NCBI RefSeq assembly: GCF_012933445.1
Contig: NZ_JABBNC010000024.1
Coordinates: forward strand, 87,685 to 151,684
Source of the DNA: Actinoplanes sp. TBRC 11911
GTDB taxonomy: Bacteria > Actinomycetota > Actinomycetes > Mycobacteriales > Micromonosporaceae
Length of the DNA: 64,000 bases
Direction: 5' to 3'
Positions 32,265 through 41,121 of the stretch are shown piece by piece. Every line of letters begins with the position of its first letter. Position 1 is the first letter of the stretch. Under the pieces are notes generated by a model. It saw nothing but the letters and a program-made list of their open reading frames with translations. It did no database searches and was not told where the DNA came from. The translations under genes were made by a program, and so were the position numbers.

Positions 32265-35200
32265 GTGGCGAACGTCTTGCGCGTCAACGTGCTCGGGCCG
32301 GTGCGCGCCTGGGTCGGCGACCACGAGATCGATCTGGGTGCGGCCCGGCAGCGCGCGGTGTTCGCCGTCCTCGCCGCCCACACCGGACGGCCGGTCGGGC
32401 GGGACGAGCTGATCACCGCCATCTGGGGCGACTCGCCGCCGGCCACCGCGGTGGGCAGCGTTTACACGTACGTTTCCGGGCTGCGCCGGGCGCTGGCGGC
32501 GAACATGCTGGGCACCGCCGCCGGTGGTTACGTGCTGCGGCTCGATCCGGCCGAGCTGGACTCGGCCCGGTTCCAGCGGTTGCGGTCCGCGGCGGCCGAG
32601 TCGCCGGATCCGCGGGCCGCGGTGCGCCGGCTCGACGCGGCGCTGGACCTTTGGCACGGGGACGCGTACGCCACCCTGGCCGGGCCGTTTCTCGAGCTGG
32701 ACCGGCAGCGGCTGGCCGAGCTGCGGCTGGCCGCCGCCGAGCAGCGGGCCCGGATCCGGCTGGACTCCGGCGACGACGACGCGCTGATCGCCGAGCTGAC
32801 CGGGCTGGTCCAGGACCATCCCCTACACGAGCCGCTGCACGAGTTGCTGATGCGGGCGCTGCACCGGGCGGGCCGGCACGCCGAGGCGCTGGAGGTGTTC
32901 CGGGCGGCGCGCCGCACGCTGGTCACCGAGCTGGGCATCGAGCCGGGTCCGGCGTTGCGGGCGCTGCAGCGGCGGGTGCTGGCCGGGTCGGTTCCGGAGC
33001 CGTCGCGCACGGTGGTGCCCACCCCCATCGCGAAGGCTCTGCGGGACGGGCTGGCGGGGCGGGACTCGCTCGGGCGTACGCGGGAAATCGCTCTTCTTCG
33101 TGATCTGGTGCGTCAGGTCGCGGGTGGCACCGGCGGCGCGGTGTGGATCGAGGGGGAGGCCGGGATCGGGAAGACCGAGCTGCTGACCCACGCGTTCGGC
33201 GATGCCGCGGCGTTCGGCTGCCGGGTCGCCTGGGGTGCGGCCGATCAGCTGGGCTCGGGCGTACCGCTGCAGGTCCTTTCCCGGGCCTTGGGTCTGGAGA
33301 CGGCGTCGCGCCGGCCGCGTAGCCCGATCGCCGAGCCCGCGGTGGCCGAGGCTGAGTTTGCTGAAGATCAGATCGTCGCGGGTGTACGGCAGGCGTGTGC
33401 GTCGGCCCCGCTGATCCTGATCGTGGACGACATGCAGTGGGCGGACACCGCGACCGTCCGGGTCTGGGAGCGGCTGCTCGCGCTGCGTGCCCGGCTGCCG
33501 TTGCTGCTGGTCGCGGCGGCCCGGCCGGAGACCACGCCACTGCACGGCCCGCCGCTGCGTCTGGGCCCGCTCGGTCCGGCCGAACTGGACCGGCTGGTGA
33601 CCTCGCTGGTCGGCGCCCCGCCCGGGGCCAATCTGCGGGCGCTGGTCGGGCGTTCGGGCGGCAATCCGCTCTACGCGCGTGAGCTGATCGCGGCCCTGCT
33701 CCGGCAGCAGGCGATCAAGGATGCCGAGGTCGGCCCGGACGTCACGGTCGACCCGCCGCCGACCCTGCTGGACGCGGTCCAGACCACGATCGACCTGCTC
33801 CGGCCGGAGACGCGTGAGGTTCTGCGGCTGGCCGCGCTGCTCGGCTCGGAGTTCTCGGTGAGCGAGGTCGTGGCGGTCACCGGCCGCTCGGCGCTGGACC
33901 TGGTCGGCGCGCTGGAGGAGGCGCTGACCGCGAGCGTGCTGGTGGACAGCGGCACCGACCTGGCCTTCCGGCATCCGTTCCTGCGTGAGGCGCTGGCCGA
34001 GAGCATTCCGCCGGCCCTGCGCGCCGGGCTGCACCGGCACGCGGCCGAGGTGCTGGCGGCCGGCGGCAGCCCGGTCACCCGGGTCGCCGAGCAACTCAAC
34101 GCGCAGACCCCGGTGGTCGACTCCTGGGTGCTGAACTGGCTGCTGGCGCACCACACCGAGGTGGTGCGCCGGGCGCCGCAGATCGCCGCCGACCTGATCC
34201 GCCGGACGCTGCGCACCAGCCTGCCGTCCGCGGCGCAGCGCGGCATGCTGCTGGTCGCGCTGGTGCGCCTGGAGTTCCGCCGGGACCGTTTCCTGCTGAC
34301 CGAGGCCGAGGAGGCGATGGCGCTGGCCACCGATCCGGCCGACCGGGCCGAGATGCGCCAGTTGCTCGCCACCATGTGGTATCGCGGGGGCCGCGAGGCC
34401 GACGCGGTGGGGATGCTGCGCGAGGCGGTCGACGATGCCGCGGTGCCGACGATCTGGCGGTCCCGGCATCGGGTGCTGGTGGCCAACTTCCGCCGCGGCA
34501 GCCTGGACGACCTCGACCGGGCCGAGCGCAACGCGCGCGTCGTGTACGCCGAGGCGGTCGCCGCCGCTCAGCCGTACGAGACCGCCTTCGCCCTGCAGAC
34601 GATCTGGCTGACCAGTTCGATCCGCCGCGACCACGAGCGTGCGCTGGAACACGTGGATCGGGCGCTGGACGTGGTCCGGGACGATCCGGCGCTGGCCGAC
34701 ACCTACTTCGACCTGCTCGACAACCGGCTCTTCTCGCTGCAGAACCTGGATCGGCTGGACGAGGCGCAGCAGACGTTGCGCGAAGCCCCGGCCGGCCTGC
34801 AGGTGACCACCGCGGTGCAGGACTTCTGGCTGGGCCGCTGGGACGAGGCACTGACCGAGGTGGGCGGGGTGACCGAGGACAGCCCCGGCATCACCTTCCA
34901 CGGGCGGCGCGAACCGGGTGCGGTCACCATGCTGCTGCACGGCGTCGCGGCCCTGATCGCGCTGCACCGCGACGCCCGCGACCTGGCGGCGGTGCACCTG
35001 GACGCGGCCGACGCGGTGCCGGCCAGCGAGGCGGAACGGGAGAACTGCGACTTCCTGCTGGTCGCCCGGGCGCTCGCGGCCGAGCAGCGGGGGCGCGACG
35101 CCGAGGCGCTCGAACTGCTCGAGCCGTTGCTGCACCCGTCGTACGCGCCGATGATGCTGCGCCACCAGTGGCTGCCGGACGTGCTGCGGCTGGCCCGGCG

Positions 35201-35507
35201 CCGGTCCCGCCCGGACATCGCCGAGCGGGCCGCCGCGATCTGCGCCGGCGAGGCCGCCAAGGAGGTGCGGCCGGCCCGCGCGTACGCGGCGAACCTGCGC
35301 TGCCAGGCGCTGCTGCACGGCGACCCCGGCCCGGCCCGCGCCGCCGCGCGGCACTACCGCAAGGTCGGCCGGGTGGTCGAGCTGGCAGCGGCCCTGGAGG
35401 ACGCGGCGGTGCTCGGCGGGGACCGGCCGGACGAGGCCCGGCAGCTCTACTCCTCGATGTCGTCGCGCTGGGATGTCGCCCGGCTAGTCGAACTTCGCCG
35501 TCCCTAA
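32265..35507 (+). CDS. Large SARP/BTAD-AAA+-TPR transcriptional regulator
   Basis: The product is 1080 residues. Residues 1-95 form an OmpR-like winged helix (LGPVRAWVGDHEIDLGAARQ, GSVYTYVSGLRRAL). Residues about 100-245 form the bacterial transcriptional activator domain (LDLWHGDAYATL, HEPLHELLMRALHRAGRHAE). The NTPase domain has Walker A EGEAGIGKTE near residue 296 and Walker B LILIVDDMQWAD near 385-396. The remainder is TPR-like. Such regulators usually activate secondary-metabolite or developmental genes. GTG 32265 follows GGGAGG; the longer upstream frame lacks homology. The 3' end overlaps the anti-sigma gene by 24 bases in opposite orientation. Confidence 0.9.
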   Translation: MANVLRVNVLGPVRAWVGDHEIDLGAARQRAVFAVLAAHTGRPVGRDELITAIWGDSPPATAVGSVYTYVSGLRRALAANMLGTAAGGYVLRLDPAELDSARFQRLRSAAAESPDPRAAVRRLDAALDLWHGDAYATLAGPFLELDRQRLAELRLAAAEQRARIRLDSGDDDALIAELTGLVQDHPLHEPLHELLMRALHRAGRHAEALEVFRAARRTLVTELGIEPGPALRALQRRVLAGSVPEPSRTVVPTPIAKALRDGLAGRDSLGRTREIALLRDLVRQVAGGTGGAVWIEGEAGIGKTELLTHAFGDAAAFGCRVAWGAADQLGSGVPLQVLSRALGLETASRRPRSPIAEPAVAEAEFAEDQIVAGVRQACASAPLILIVDDMQWADTATVRVWERLLALRARLPLLLVAAARPETTPLHGPPLRLGPLGPAELDRLVTSLVGAPPGANLRALVGRSGGNPLYARELIAALLRQQAIKDAEVGPDVTVDPPPTLLDAVQTTIDLLRPETREVLRLAALLGSEFSVSEVVAVTGRSALDLVGALEEALTASVLVDSGTDLAFRHPFLREALAESIPPALRAGLHRHAAEVLAAGGSPVTRVAEQLNAQTPVVDSWVLNWLLAHHTEVVRRAPQIAADLIRRTLRTSLPSAAQRGMLLVALVRLEFRRDRFLLTEAEEAMALATDPADRAEMRQLLATMWYRGGREADAVGMLREAVDDAAVPTIWRSRHRVLVANFRRGSLDDLDRAERNARVVYAEAVAAAQPYETAFALQTIWLTSSIRRDHERALEHVDRALDVVRDDPALADTYFDLLDNRLFSLQNLDRLDEAQQTLREAPAGLQVTTAVQDFWLGRWDEALTEVGGVTEDSPGITFHGRREPGAVTMLLHGVAALIALHRDARDLAAVHLDAADAVPASEAERENCDFLLVARALAAEQRGRDAEALELLEPLLHPSYAPMMLRHQWLPDVLRLARRRSRPDIAERAAAICAGEAAKEVRPARAYAANLRCQALLHGDPGPARAAARHYRKVGRVVELAAALEDAAVLGGDRPDEARQLYSSMSSRWDVARLVELRRP

Positions 35508-36197
35508 CACGTGGCCCTCGTAGTCGGCGATGCTCACCGAGCTGACGTCGCTGAGCTGGAACCAGGTGGCCCCGATCACCTTGGCGTTGCCGGACGGGGT
35601 CGGACCCCAGGCCGCCGCCTGCTCGACGTCACCCTCCATGTTGCGCATCTCGCAGCGGAACGGGCCCTCGCCGCGCAGCTTGGTCACCTCGACCGAGACC
35701 GAGACTCCCCACACCTTTCCGGTGAGCTGCGCCTCCCCGGTCATCCCGCTGCCCTGCGACGGCTCGAACTGGGCGGTGATGAGCTGTGGGCTCGGCACCG
35801 CCTCCGGCGGCGACGACTGCCGGCTGTTCTGGATGACCCCGAACCCGATCACGGCGGCGATCAGCACCACCGCCGCGGCGGCCAGCCACCGCACGCCGGC
35901 GGTCCGGCGGTCCTTGCGGCGCTCGGCCCGCATCCGCCGCAGCAGACCCTCGATGTTCTCCGGGCTGGGCCGCGCCGACATGCTGACCAGCGGGCGGGCC
36001 GTCGCGGAATCCGATGATCGCTGCGCTTCGGGTAGCCGGCGGAGCAATTCGGGCACCGGGGAGAGCACGTCGAGCTCGTCCCGGCACTCGTCGCAGTCGC
36101 GCAAGTGGGCGTCGAGCCGGTCGGTGTCCGGTTCGTCCAGCCCACCGAGCAGATAGCCGCCGAGCAGGCGGCGCATCTCCTCGTGCTCGGCGCTCAC
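35484..36197 (-). CDS. Membrane anti-sigma factor with zinc-finger domain
   Basis: The 237-residue protein has an N-terminal zf-HC2 anti-sigma domain (HLRDCDECRDEL: H-x3-C-x2-C). One membrane helix (WLAAAAVVLIAAVIGFGVI) lies near residues 105-125, with an extracytoplasmic domain of about 110 residues beyond it. The C-x-x-C motif suggests redox or zinc-linked release of the sigma factor, as in the RsrA/RslA group. The GTG overlaps the sigma factor stop (GTGA), the usual sigma/anti-sigma coupling. Confidence 0.88.
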   Translation of the reverse strand: MSAEHEEMRRLLGGYLLGGLDEPDTDRLDAHLRDCDECRDELDVLSPVPELLRRLPEAQRSSDSATARPLVSMSARPSPENIEGLLRRMRAERRKDRRTAGVRWLAAAAVVLIAAVIGFGVIQNSRQSSPPEAVPSPQLITAQFEPSQGSGMTGEAQLTGKVWGVSVSVEVTKLRGEGPFRCEMRNMEGDVEQAAAWGPTPSGNAKVIGATWFQLSDVSSVSIADYEGHVLGTAKFD

Positions 36198-36748
36198 CGC
36201 AGTACTCCCATCTCTTCGAACACTGCCCGCAGGGCGCGCACCGCGTAGTAGGCGCGGGATTTCACGGTGCCCTCCGGAATGGCCAGCTTGCGTGCCGTGT
36301 CGGCGACGCTCTGTCCCTCGAAATACATGGCGCGCACCACGTCCTGGTGCTCGCCGGAAAGCCGGCCCAGCGCCTCGGCGACCAGCCAGCCCTCGACCAT
36401 CTGGTCGACGTTGTCGGCTTCCGGCACCGAGTTGACCGCGTTCTCGTCGGCCACCAGATGCGGCCGGCGCTGCTCCGCCCGCCAGGCGTTGGTCACCACG
36501 TTGCGCGCGATGGTCAGCAGGTAGGAGCGGGTGCGGCCGGTCTCGGTGTCCAGGTGGTCGATGTGTTTCCAGGCCCGCAGCAACGTCTCCTGCACCAGAT
36601 CCTCGGCGCGGTGCCGGTCGCGTACGTAACGAAGGATGAAGCTGAGCAGGACCGCATAATGCTCGGTGTAGAGGGCGGTCATCAGCTCCTCGTCGGGGCT
36701 CACCCGTCTCTTCATCCGCGCCCAAGCCTCTCGCCGTCGGTCCTGCAC
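36194..36748 (-). CDS. ECF RNA polymerase sigma factor
   Basis: The product is 184 residues. Region 2 reads LYTEHYAVLLSFILRYV then AEDLVQETLLRAWKH, and region 4 reads LSGEHQDVVRAMYFEGQSVA then IPEGTVKSRAYYAVRALR. The arrangement with a zf-HC2 anti-sigma is like actinobacterial SigL/RslA. The start is GTG 36748 or ATG 36715 (MKRRVSPDEEL); the latter gives a more typical N-terminus. Confidence 0.92.
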   Translation of the reverse strand: MQDRRREAWARMKRRVSPDEELMTALYTEHYAVLLSFILRYVRDRHRAEDLVQETLLRAWKHIDHLDTETGRTRSYLLTIARNVVTNAWRAEQRRPHLVADENAVNSVPEADNVDQMVEGWLVAEALGRLSGEHQDVVRAMYFEGQSVADTARKLAIPEGTVKSRAYYAVRALRAVFEEMGVLR

Positions 36749-36809
36749 ACACTTCTACACCGATCCGGCCGGTTCGGTTCGACGTGACGCGTACCCGTCC
36801 GGCGACAGG

Positions 36810-36846
36810 ACGATGCCCGGTCCCCCTCGCCGGGACCGGGCATCGT
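36810..36846 (-). terminator. Intrinsic terminator of the neprosin-like gene
   Basis: A perfect 15-bp stem (36810-36824 with 36832-36846, arm ACGATGCCCGGTCCC) with a 7-base loop lies 31 bases past the stop at 36877. Confidence 0.85.
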
Positions 36847-36876
36847 GTCGCGGGGTGATTTTGAAAGAGCTCAGAC

Positions 36877-37959
36877 TCAGCAGGCTCCGGGGCCGCCGAA
36901 CCGGAAAGTTCGGGCGCTGAGGGCGTTGACGGTGTAGACGTCGCTGGTGGCCCGGACGTTCATCTGCTCGGGCGGGCCGTTCAGGTACGAGATGCTGGCC
37001 GCCTTGGCCGCGGTCGTCTTGTCCGGGGTCTGGCCGTTGCCCATCTCACTGCACGGCTTGGCGGTGGTCGAGGCCACCTCACCGAAGACCTGCACCAGGC
37101 CGGACCGGTTGAACTTGACGCCTTCGTCGTTCCAGAGCGCCTCGGGGAAGTACCCGATCCACTCGGTGTCGTAGGCGATCCACCAGGCGCCGTTGAAGTA
37201 CTGGATGCCGAACTTCTTGGTGACGTCGTACGCCAGGGTGGCGCCCGCCGTCACGTTCTTGCTGTACGGCTGGAAGCCGCAGGCGTTGTAACAGGTGGCC
37301 TTCCGGTTGACCCAGTGGAAGACGAACAGGTGCGGATCGTCGTCGCCGTTGACCACCCGGTCGACGTTCCAGCCGACCTCGACGATCTGCTGGCCGTCGG
37401 CGGACTGCAGCGCGATCTCGGTGAGCGTGTGGTAGTCGGCCTTGGCGAGGGTCGGCTTGGCCACCGTGAGGTTCGCGTAGACGCCGTCCGTCTCGGCGGC
37501 CTGCGAGCCCACGCTGTACAGGTAGTTGACGTCCTCGTCGCCGTTGTCCGGCGGCTGGGTCGACGAGGACGGCGCGGGCGCCGGCGCGGGGGGCACGATG
37601 TCGGTGTGCTCGGTCTTGAGGAAGCTGGTGCGGTTGCTGCGGCCCTTCGGCCCGTACCGGCCGCGCGGGGTGGTCGAGCCGCTCGCGTCGGCGGGCGCCG
37701 CGGAGAGCCCCTCGATCCGGAGGCTGCGGCTGGTGTCGCCGCCGCGGCCGCGCTTGATCTTCTTCGGTCGTTCGCCCCAGGGGAGAACGACCGGGGGTAC
37801 CAGGTCGTCGGGGTCGGCCGCGGCGGCAACCGCGGGTTTGGCCTCGGGGGCGTCGGGAACCTCGTCCGCGCCCGCGTTCAGGGTCGAGGCGACGCCGAAG
37901 GCGCCGACCACGGCGACGGCTAAGCCGGCGGCGAGCAGACCGCGGCGTGACTTCAACAC
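36877..37959 (-). CDS. Secreted neprosin-like (DUF239) protein
   Basis: The product is about 360 residues. The N-terminus LKSRRGLLAAGLAVAVVGAF is a signal peptide with a twin-arginine pair, suggesting Tat export. A low-complexity Pro/Ala/Ser linker follows. The C-terminal domain (about residues 150-360) has DGVYANLTVAKPTL, VEVGWNVDR, CYNACGFQP, WWIAYDTEWIGYFPEALW and paired cysteines, the blocks of neprosin-type glutamic peptidases. Proteolytic activity is inferred. GTG 37959 with GAGGA upstream puts the signal at the very N-terminus; GTG 38016 would add 19 residues. The gene stands alone upstream of a strong terminator. Confidence 0.8.
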   Translation of the reverse strand: MLKSRRGLLAAGLAVAVVGAFGVASTLNAGADEVPDAPEAKPAVAAAADPDDLVPPVVLPWGERPKKIKRGRGGDTSRSLRIEGLSAAPADASGSTTPRGRYGPKGRSNRTSFLKTEHTDIVPPAPAPAPSSSTQPPDNGDEDVNYLYSVGSQAAETDGVYANLTVAKPTLAKADYHTLTEIALQSADGQQIVEVGWNVDRVVNGDDDPHLFVFHWVNRKATCYNACGFQPYSKNVTAGATLAYDVTKKFGIQYFNGAWWIAYDTEWIGYFPEALWNDEGVKFNRSGLVQVFGEVASTTAKPCSEMGNGQTPDKTTAAKAASISYLNGPPEQMNVRATSDVYTVNALSARTFRFGGPGAC

Positions 37960-38236
37960 GTGTCCGTCCTCGGGAATCAGGGGGTCGGGGGCGGCGGGCG
38001 AGGTGGCCTCCGGCACCGGTTCTCAGCGGCGCAGGTCACCATATAGCTTTCTCGATTCCACGGGCGGGTGCCGACGAGATTTCCGCCTTAACGGCTGAGG
38101 TGGTGAGCCGATCCGGTGAGCCGAAGCCTAATTTCTTTTACGCAGCGTATCCAGACGACTGCGGAGGGCTTGTTTTTACTTGTTGTTCGGAAAGAGGCAA
38201 AGTGTCACGAGCCTCTTTCAGGTCTAGCGTGAAGTC

Positions 38237-39229
38237 ATGGCCGGGATCAGGGTCCTGTCGCTGTCCGGGGGCACTGTCCAGTCTCACCCGACCGCCGAGG
38301 TCGCGGCACTGATCGGTCGGCCGGACACGGTTGTCTGGGTGGACATTCCGGAGTGCTCGGACGAGGCCGTCGACCTGCTCACCGAGGTATTGAAGTGCCA
38401 CCCACTCGCGGTTCGTGACTGCATGCAACGCAATCGCGTGCCTCGTGTCCGGATTTATCCACATCAACAGCTGTTGATCCTGCACGGGCCGGAACGCGGG
38501 CCGTCCGGGCACGTCCACTATCTCGAACTTGATCAGATAATCGGCGAGAACTATGTGGTGACGGTGCACGGCCCCATCAATGCCGCGCTTTCCGTGGAAG
38601 TGGCGTTGCGGGAGACCGACGGGGTGCGCCGGCGTCTCGAATCCGGCCGATTGACACCCGATTCCCCGTACGAGCTTTCGTACGCCATCACGTCCGCCCT
38701 GGTGCACCGCCTGGAGACGTTCATCGAGGAGGTCACCACCGACGTCTGGCGGCTCGAGCAGCGGGTCACCAGCGGGCACATGGGCAACCCGGAGGAGTTC
38801 CTGGAAGAGCTGTTCCAGGCCCGGCACGGGCTGCTCGCGGTGCGCACGATGGGCGCGCTGGGTGCCGAGGTCTACGGCCGGGTAGCCGCGCTCGAGGCCC
38901 GCATCCCGGCCGACGACCTGCCGCTGGTCAACGACGTGGTGGATCAGCTGAACCGGATCCGCGGGCTGGCCGACGGCGAGCGTGAGTATCTCCAGGGCGT
39001 GATCGAGTTCTATCGGGCGCGAGCCGAGACCAAGATGACGATCGCGGCCGAACGGCTCGCCGTGATCGCCGTGGTGACGCTGCCGATCACCGCGTTGTCC
39101 TCGATCTACGGCATGAACATCATCGTCAACGACCGGACACACGTCGCCGCGCTCATCGCCGTCCTGATCGTCATGGCGGTCATGTCGGCGCTGCTGCTCA
39201 CCTGGGCGAAACGACGAGGTTGGTGGTAG
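38237..39229 (+). CDS. corA: CorA-like magnesium/divalent cation transporter
   Basis: The 330-residue protein has a long cytoplasmic N-terminal domain (VVWVDIPECSDEAVDLLTEV, HPLAVRDCMQRN). A helical stalk and two C-terminal membrane helices follow, the first ending in the signature YGMNIIVND. A basic KRRGWW tail ends the protein. The CorA GMN motif forms the pore mouth. The substrate may be Mg2+, Co2+, Ni2+ or Zn2+; sequence does not decide. Confidence 0.9.
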   Translation: MAGIRVLSLSGGTVQSHPTAEVAALIGRPDTVVWVDIPECSDEAVDLLTEVLKCHPLAVRDCMQRNRVPRVRIYPHQQLLILHGPERGPSGHVHYLELDQIIGENYVVTVHGPINAALSVEVALRETDGVRRRLESGRLTPDSPYELSYAITSALVHRLETFIEEVTTDVWRLEQRVTSGHMGNPEEFLEELFQARHGLLAVRTMGALGAEVYGRVAALEARIPADDLPLVNDVVDQLNRIRGLADGEREYLQGVIEFYRARAETKMTIAAERLAVIAVVTLPITALSSIYGMNIIVNDRTHVAALIAVLIVMAVMSALLLTWAKRRGWW

Positions 39230-39265
39230 ACCCATCCGGGACCGGGCCGGCCGCGAAGCCCTTAC

Positions 39266-40186
39266 ATGACGGCATGCGCGGTGGACCGGGACATGGTGGT
39301 CGGCGACCGGTATCGGCTGATCGAGGTGATCGGCGCGGGTGGCATGGGCCGGGTGTGGCTGGCCGACGACGAGGTGCTGGGCCGGCGGGTGGCGGTCAAG
39401 GAGATCACCGCGCCGCCCGCGGATCTGCCCGACGGTCGTACGGTCGCCGAGGCCCGCGCCGCCGCCATGCTGGACCATCCGAACGTGGTCCGGGTCTTCG
39501 ACGTCCTCTGGTGGTCCGGGCGGTCCTGGATCGTCATGGAGTACGCCGGTCCGCGCTCGCTGCACACGGCGATCGAGCAGGACGGCCCGTTGTCGCATCG
39601 CGACGCCGCCCGCGCCGGTCTGCAGATGCTGGCCGCGCTGCGGGCCGCGCACGCCGCCGGGGTCATGCACCGCGACGTCAAGCCGCACAACGTCCTGCTC
39701 GCCGACGACGGCCGGGTGGTGCTCACCGACTTCGGACTGGCCACGACGGACGGTCCGGACGTCGAGGTCCAGGAGGTCATGGGCTCGCCCTATTACCTGG
39801 CGCCGGAACGGCTGGGCCCGGGCCGGTCCGGACCGGCGGGTGACCTGTGGTCGCTCGGCGCCACCCTGTACGCGGCCACCGAGGGCCGTCCGCCGTTCGC
39901 CCGCAAGACGCTGACCGCGTCGCTGGTGGCGATCGCGACCGAGGAACCGGACCCGCCCCGGCGGCCGGGCCCGCTCACGCCGGTGATCCTGGACCTGTTG
40001 GCCAAGGATCCGGCCGCGCGGCCGGACGCCGCCGATCTGGAGCGCCAGTTGCGCCGGATCCTGATCGGCGCGGTGGGGGTCGCACGCCCGGCCGGCTGCC
40101 GCGTGCCGGCGCCGCGGGCGAACCTCGGGGGCTGGCGCGGGCGCGCGAGCGTGCCTCCCACATCGCGGAACCGGGTTGACCACTGA
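39266..40186 (+). CDS. Soluble PknB-type Ser/Thr protein kinase
   Basis: The 306-residue product is essentially a bare kinase domain: glycine loop IGAGGMGRVWLA, ATP lysine Lys45 (VAVKEI), catalytic loop HRDVKPHN with Asp137, DFG at 155-157, and GSPYYLAPERL. There is no membrane segment or PASTA domain, unlike PknB, so the signal must come from elsewhere. The basic C-terminal tail is short. An internal ATG at 39293 is an alternative start. Targets are unknown. Confidence 0.9.
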   Translation: MTACAVDRDMVVGDRYRLIEVIGAGGMGRVWLADDEVLGRRVAVKEITAPPADLPDGRTVAEARAAAMLDHPNVVRVFDVLWWSGRSWIVMEYAGPRSLHTAIEQDGPLSHRDAARAGLQMLAALRAAHAAGVMHRDVKPHNVLLADDGRVVLTDFGLATTDGPDVEVQEVMGSPYYLAPERLGPGRSGPAGDLWSLGATLYAATEGRPPFARKTLTASLVAIATEEPDPPRRPGPLTPVILDLLAKDPAARPDAADLERQLRRILIGAVGVARPAGCRVPAPRANLGGWRGRASVPPTSRNRVDH

Positions 40187-40220
40187 TATCTGTGCTGTAG
40201 GCTCTCCCTAAAGCCTACAG
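40176..40220 (+). promoter_or_regulatory. Promoter and overlapping dyad of the cysteine dioxygenase operon
   Basis: TTGACC (40176-40181), a 17-base spacer and TAGGCT (40199-40204) form a good promoter whose -35 overlaps the end of the kinase gene. A perfect 9-bp inverted repeat (CTGTAGGCT at 40195-40203, AGCCTACAG at 40212-40220, 8-base gap) covers the -10 and start site, where a repressor would act. Confidence 0.6.
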
Positions 40221-40240
40221 TATTGATAGGAAATATATAC

Positions 40241-40702
40241 ATGAACGTCGCCCTCGAACTCGATCACCTCGCCATCGCGGCCCGGTATGCCGACGCTCCC
40301 GACGACTGGCCGGTCGCACCCCGGTACAGCGCCGCCGAGCGGTGGTACCACCGCCTCGCCGTCGCCGGCGATCACGAGGTCTGGCTGCTGACGTGGCTGC
40401 CCGGCCAGGGCACCGAGCTGCACGACCATGGGGGCTCGGCCGGCGCGTTCCAGGTCGTCGGCGGAACCCTGACCGAGGAGACCGTCGCCGGGACGCGGGG
40501 CACGCTTCAGGCACGCGAACTGAGCGCCGGCACCGGCCGCCGCTTCGGCACCCGGCACATCCACCGGATCACCAACCGCTCGGGCCGCCCGGCCGCCAGC
40601 ATTCACGTCTACGGCCCGGCGCTGAGCACGATGACCCAGTACCGCCTCGGCCCGGACGGCCTGCGGGTGCTGACCGTCGAGCGGGCGGGAGCACAGTGGT
40701 GA
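40241..40702 (+). CDS. Cysteine dioxygenase
   Basis: The 153-residue cupin oxidises L-cysteine to cysteine sulfinate with O2 and a non-haem iron. The iron ligands are visible in ELHDHGGSAGAF (His-x-His) and the distal RRFGTRHIHRITN. Length is that of bacterial CDOs. Substrate could also be 3-mercaptopropionate, since bacterial thiol dioxygenases overlap. The ATG at 40241 has AGGA upstream; TTG 40223 is less likely. Coupled to a rhodanese (GTGA), consistent with sulfur oxidation or detoxification. Confidence 0.88.
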   Translation: MNVALELDHLAIAARYADAPDDWPVAPRYSAAERWYHRLAVAGDHEVWLLTWLPGQGTELHDHGGSAGAFQVVGGTLTEETVAGTRGTLQARELSAGTGRRFGTRHIHRITNRSGRPAASIHVYGPALSTMTQYRLGPDGLRVLTVERAGAQW

Positions 40703-41121
40703 GTGCCCCGGTCCTGACTCCCCCGCCCGGCTCGCTCAGCATCGACGAGATCCTCGCCGCCGCCCGCACCCGGCTGAGCCGCCTCGACCCGCACTCGGTG
40801 GCGGCCGCGGTCGCCCGAGGTGCCGTGCTGGTGGACATCCGGCCGGCCGCGCAACGGGCCGAGTCCGGCGAGATCCCGGGCGCGGTGATCATCGAACGCA
40901 ACGTGCTGGAGTGGCGGCTGGACCCGCGCAGCGAGGCCCGGCTGCCGTTCGCGGACAGCTTCGATCTCGAGGTGATCGTCCATTGCGAGGAGGGCTACAC
41001 CAGCAGCCTGGCGGCCGCCGCGCTGCAGGATCTGGGCCTGCGCCGGGCGACCGACCTGGCCGGCGGCTACGTCGCGTGGCGCGCCGCCGGCCTGCCGACT
41101 ATTCCGGGCGGGCCCGTTTAG
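40699..41121 (+). CDS. Rhodanese-domain sulfurtransferase
   Basis: The 140-residue single-domain rhodanese has LVDIRPAAQRAESGEIPGAV and the active-site cysteine loop HCEEGYTSS, ending LAGGYVAWRAAGLP. It probably moves sulfane sulfur in the same thiol pathway as the upstream dioxygenase, whose stop it overlaps. The last 23 bases overlap the convergent exporter gene. Confidence 0.88.
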   Translation: MSAPVLTPPPGSLSIDEILAAARTRLSRLDPHSVAAAVARGAVLVDIRPAAQRAESGEIPGAVIIERNVLEWRLDPRSEARLPFADSFDLEVIVHCEEGYTSSLAAAALQDLGLRRATDLAGGYVAWRAAGLPTIPGGPV

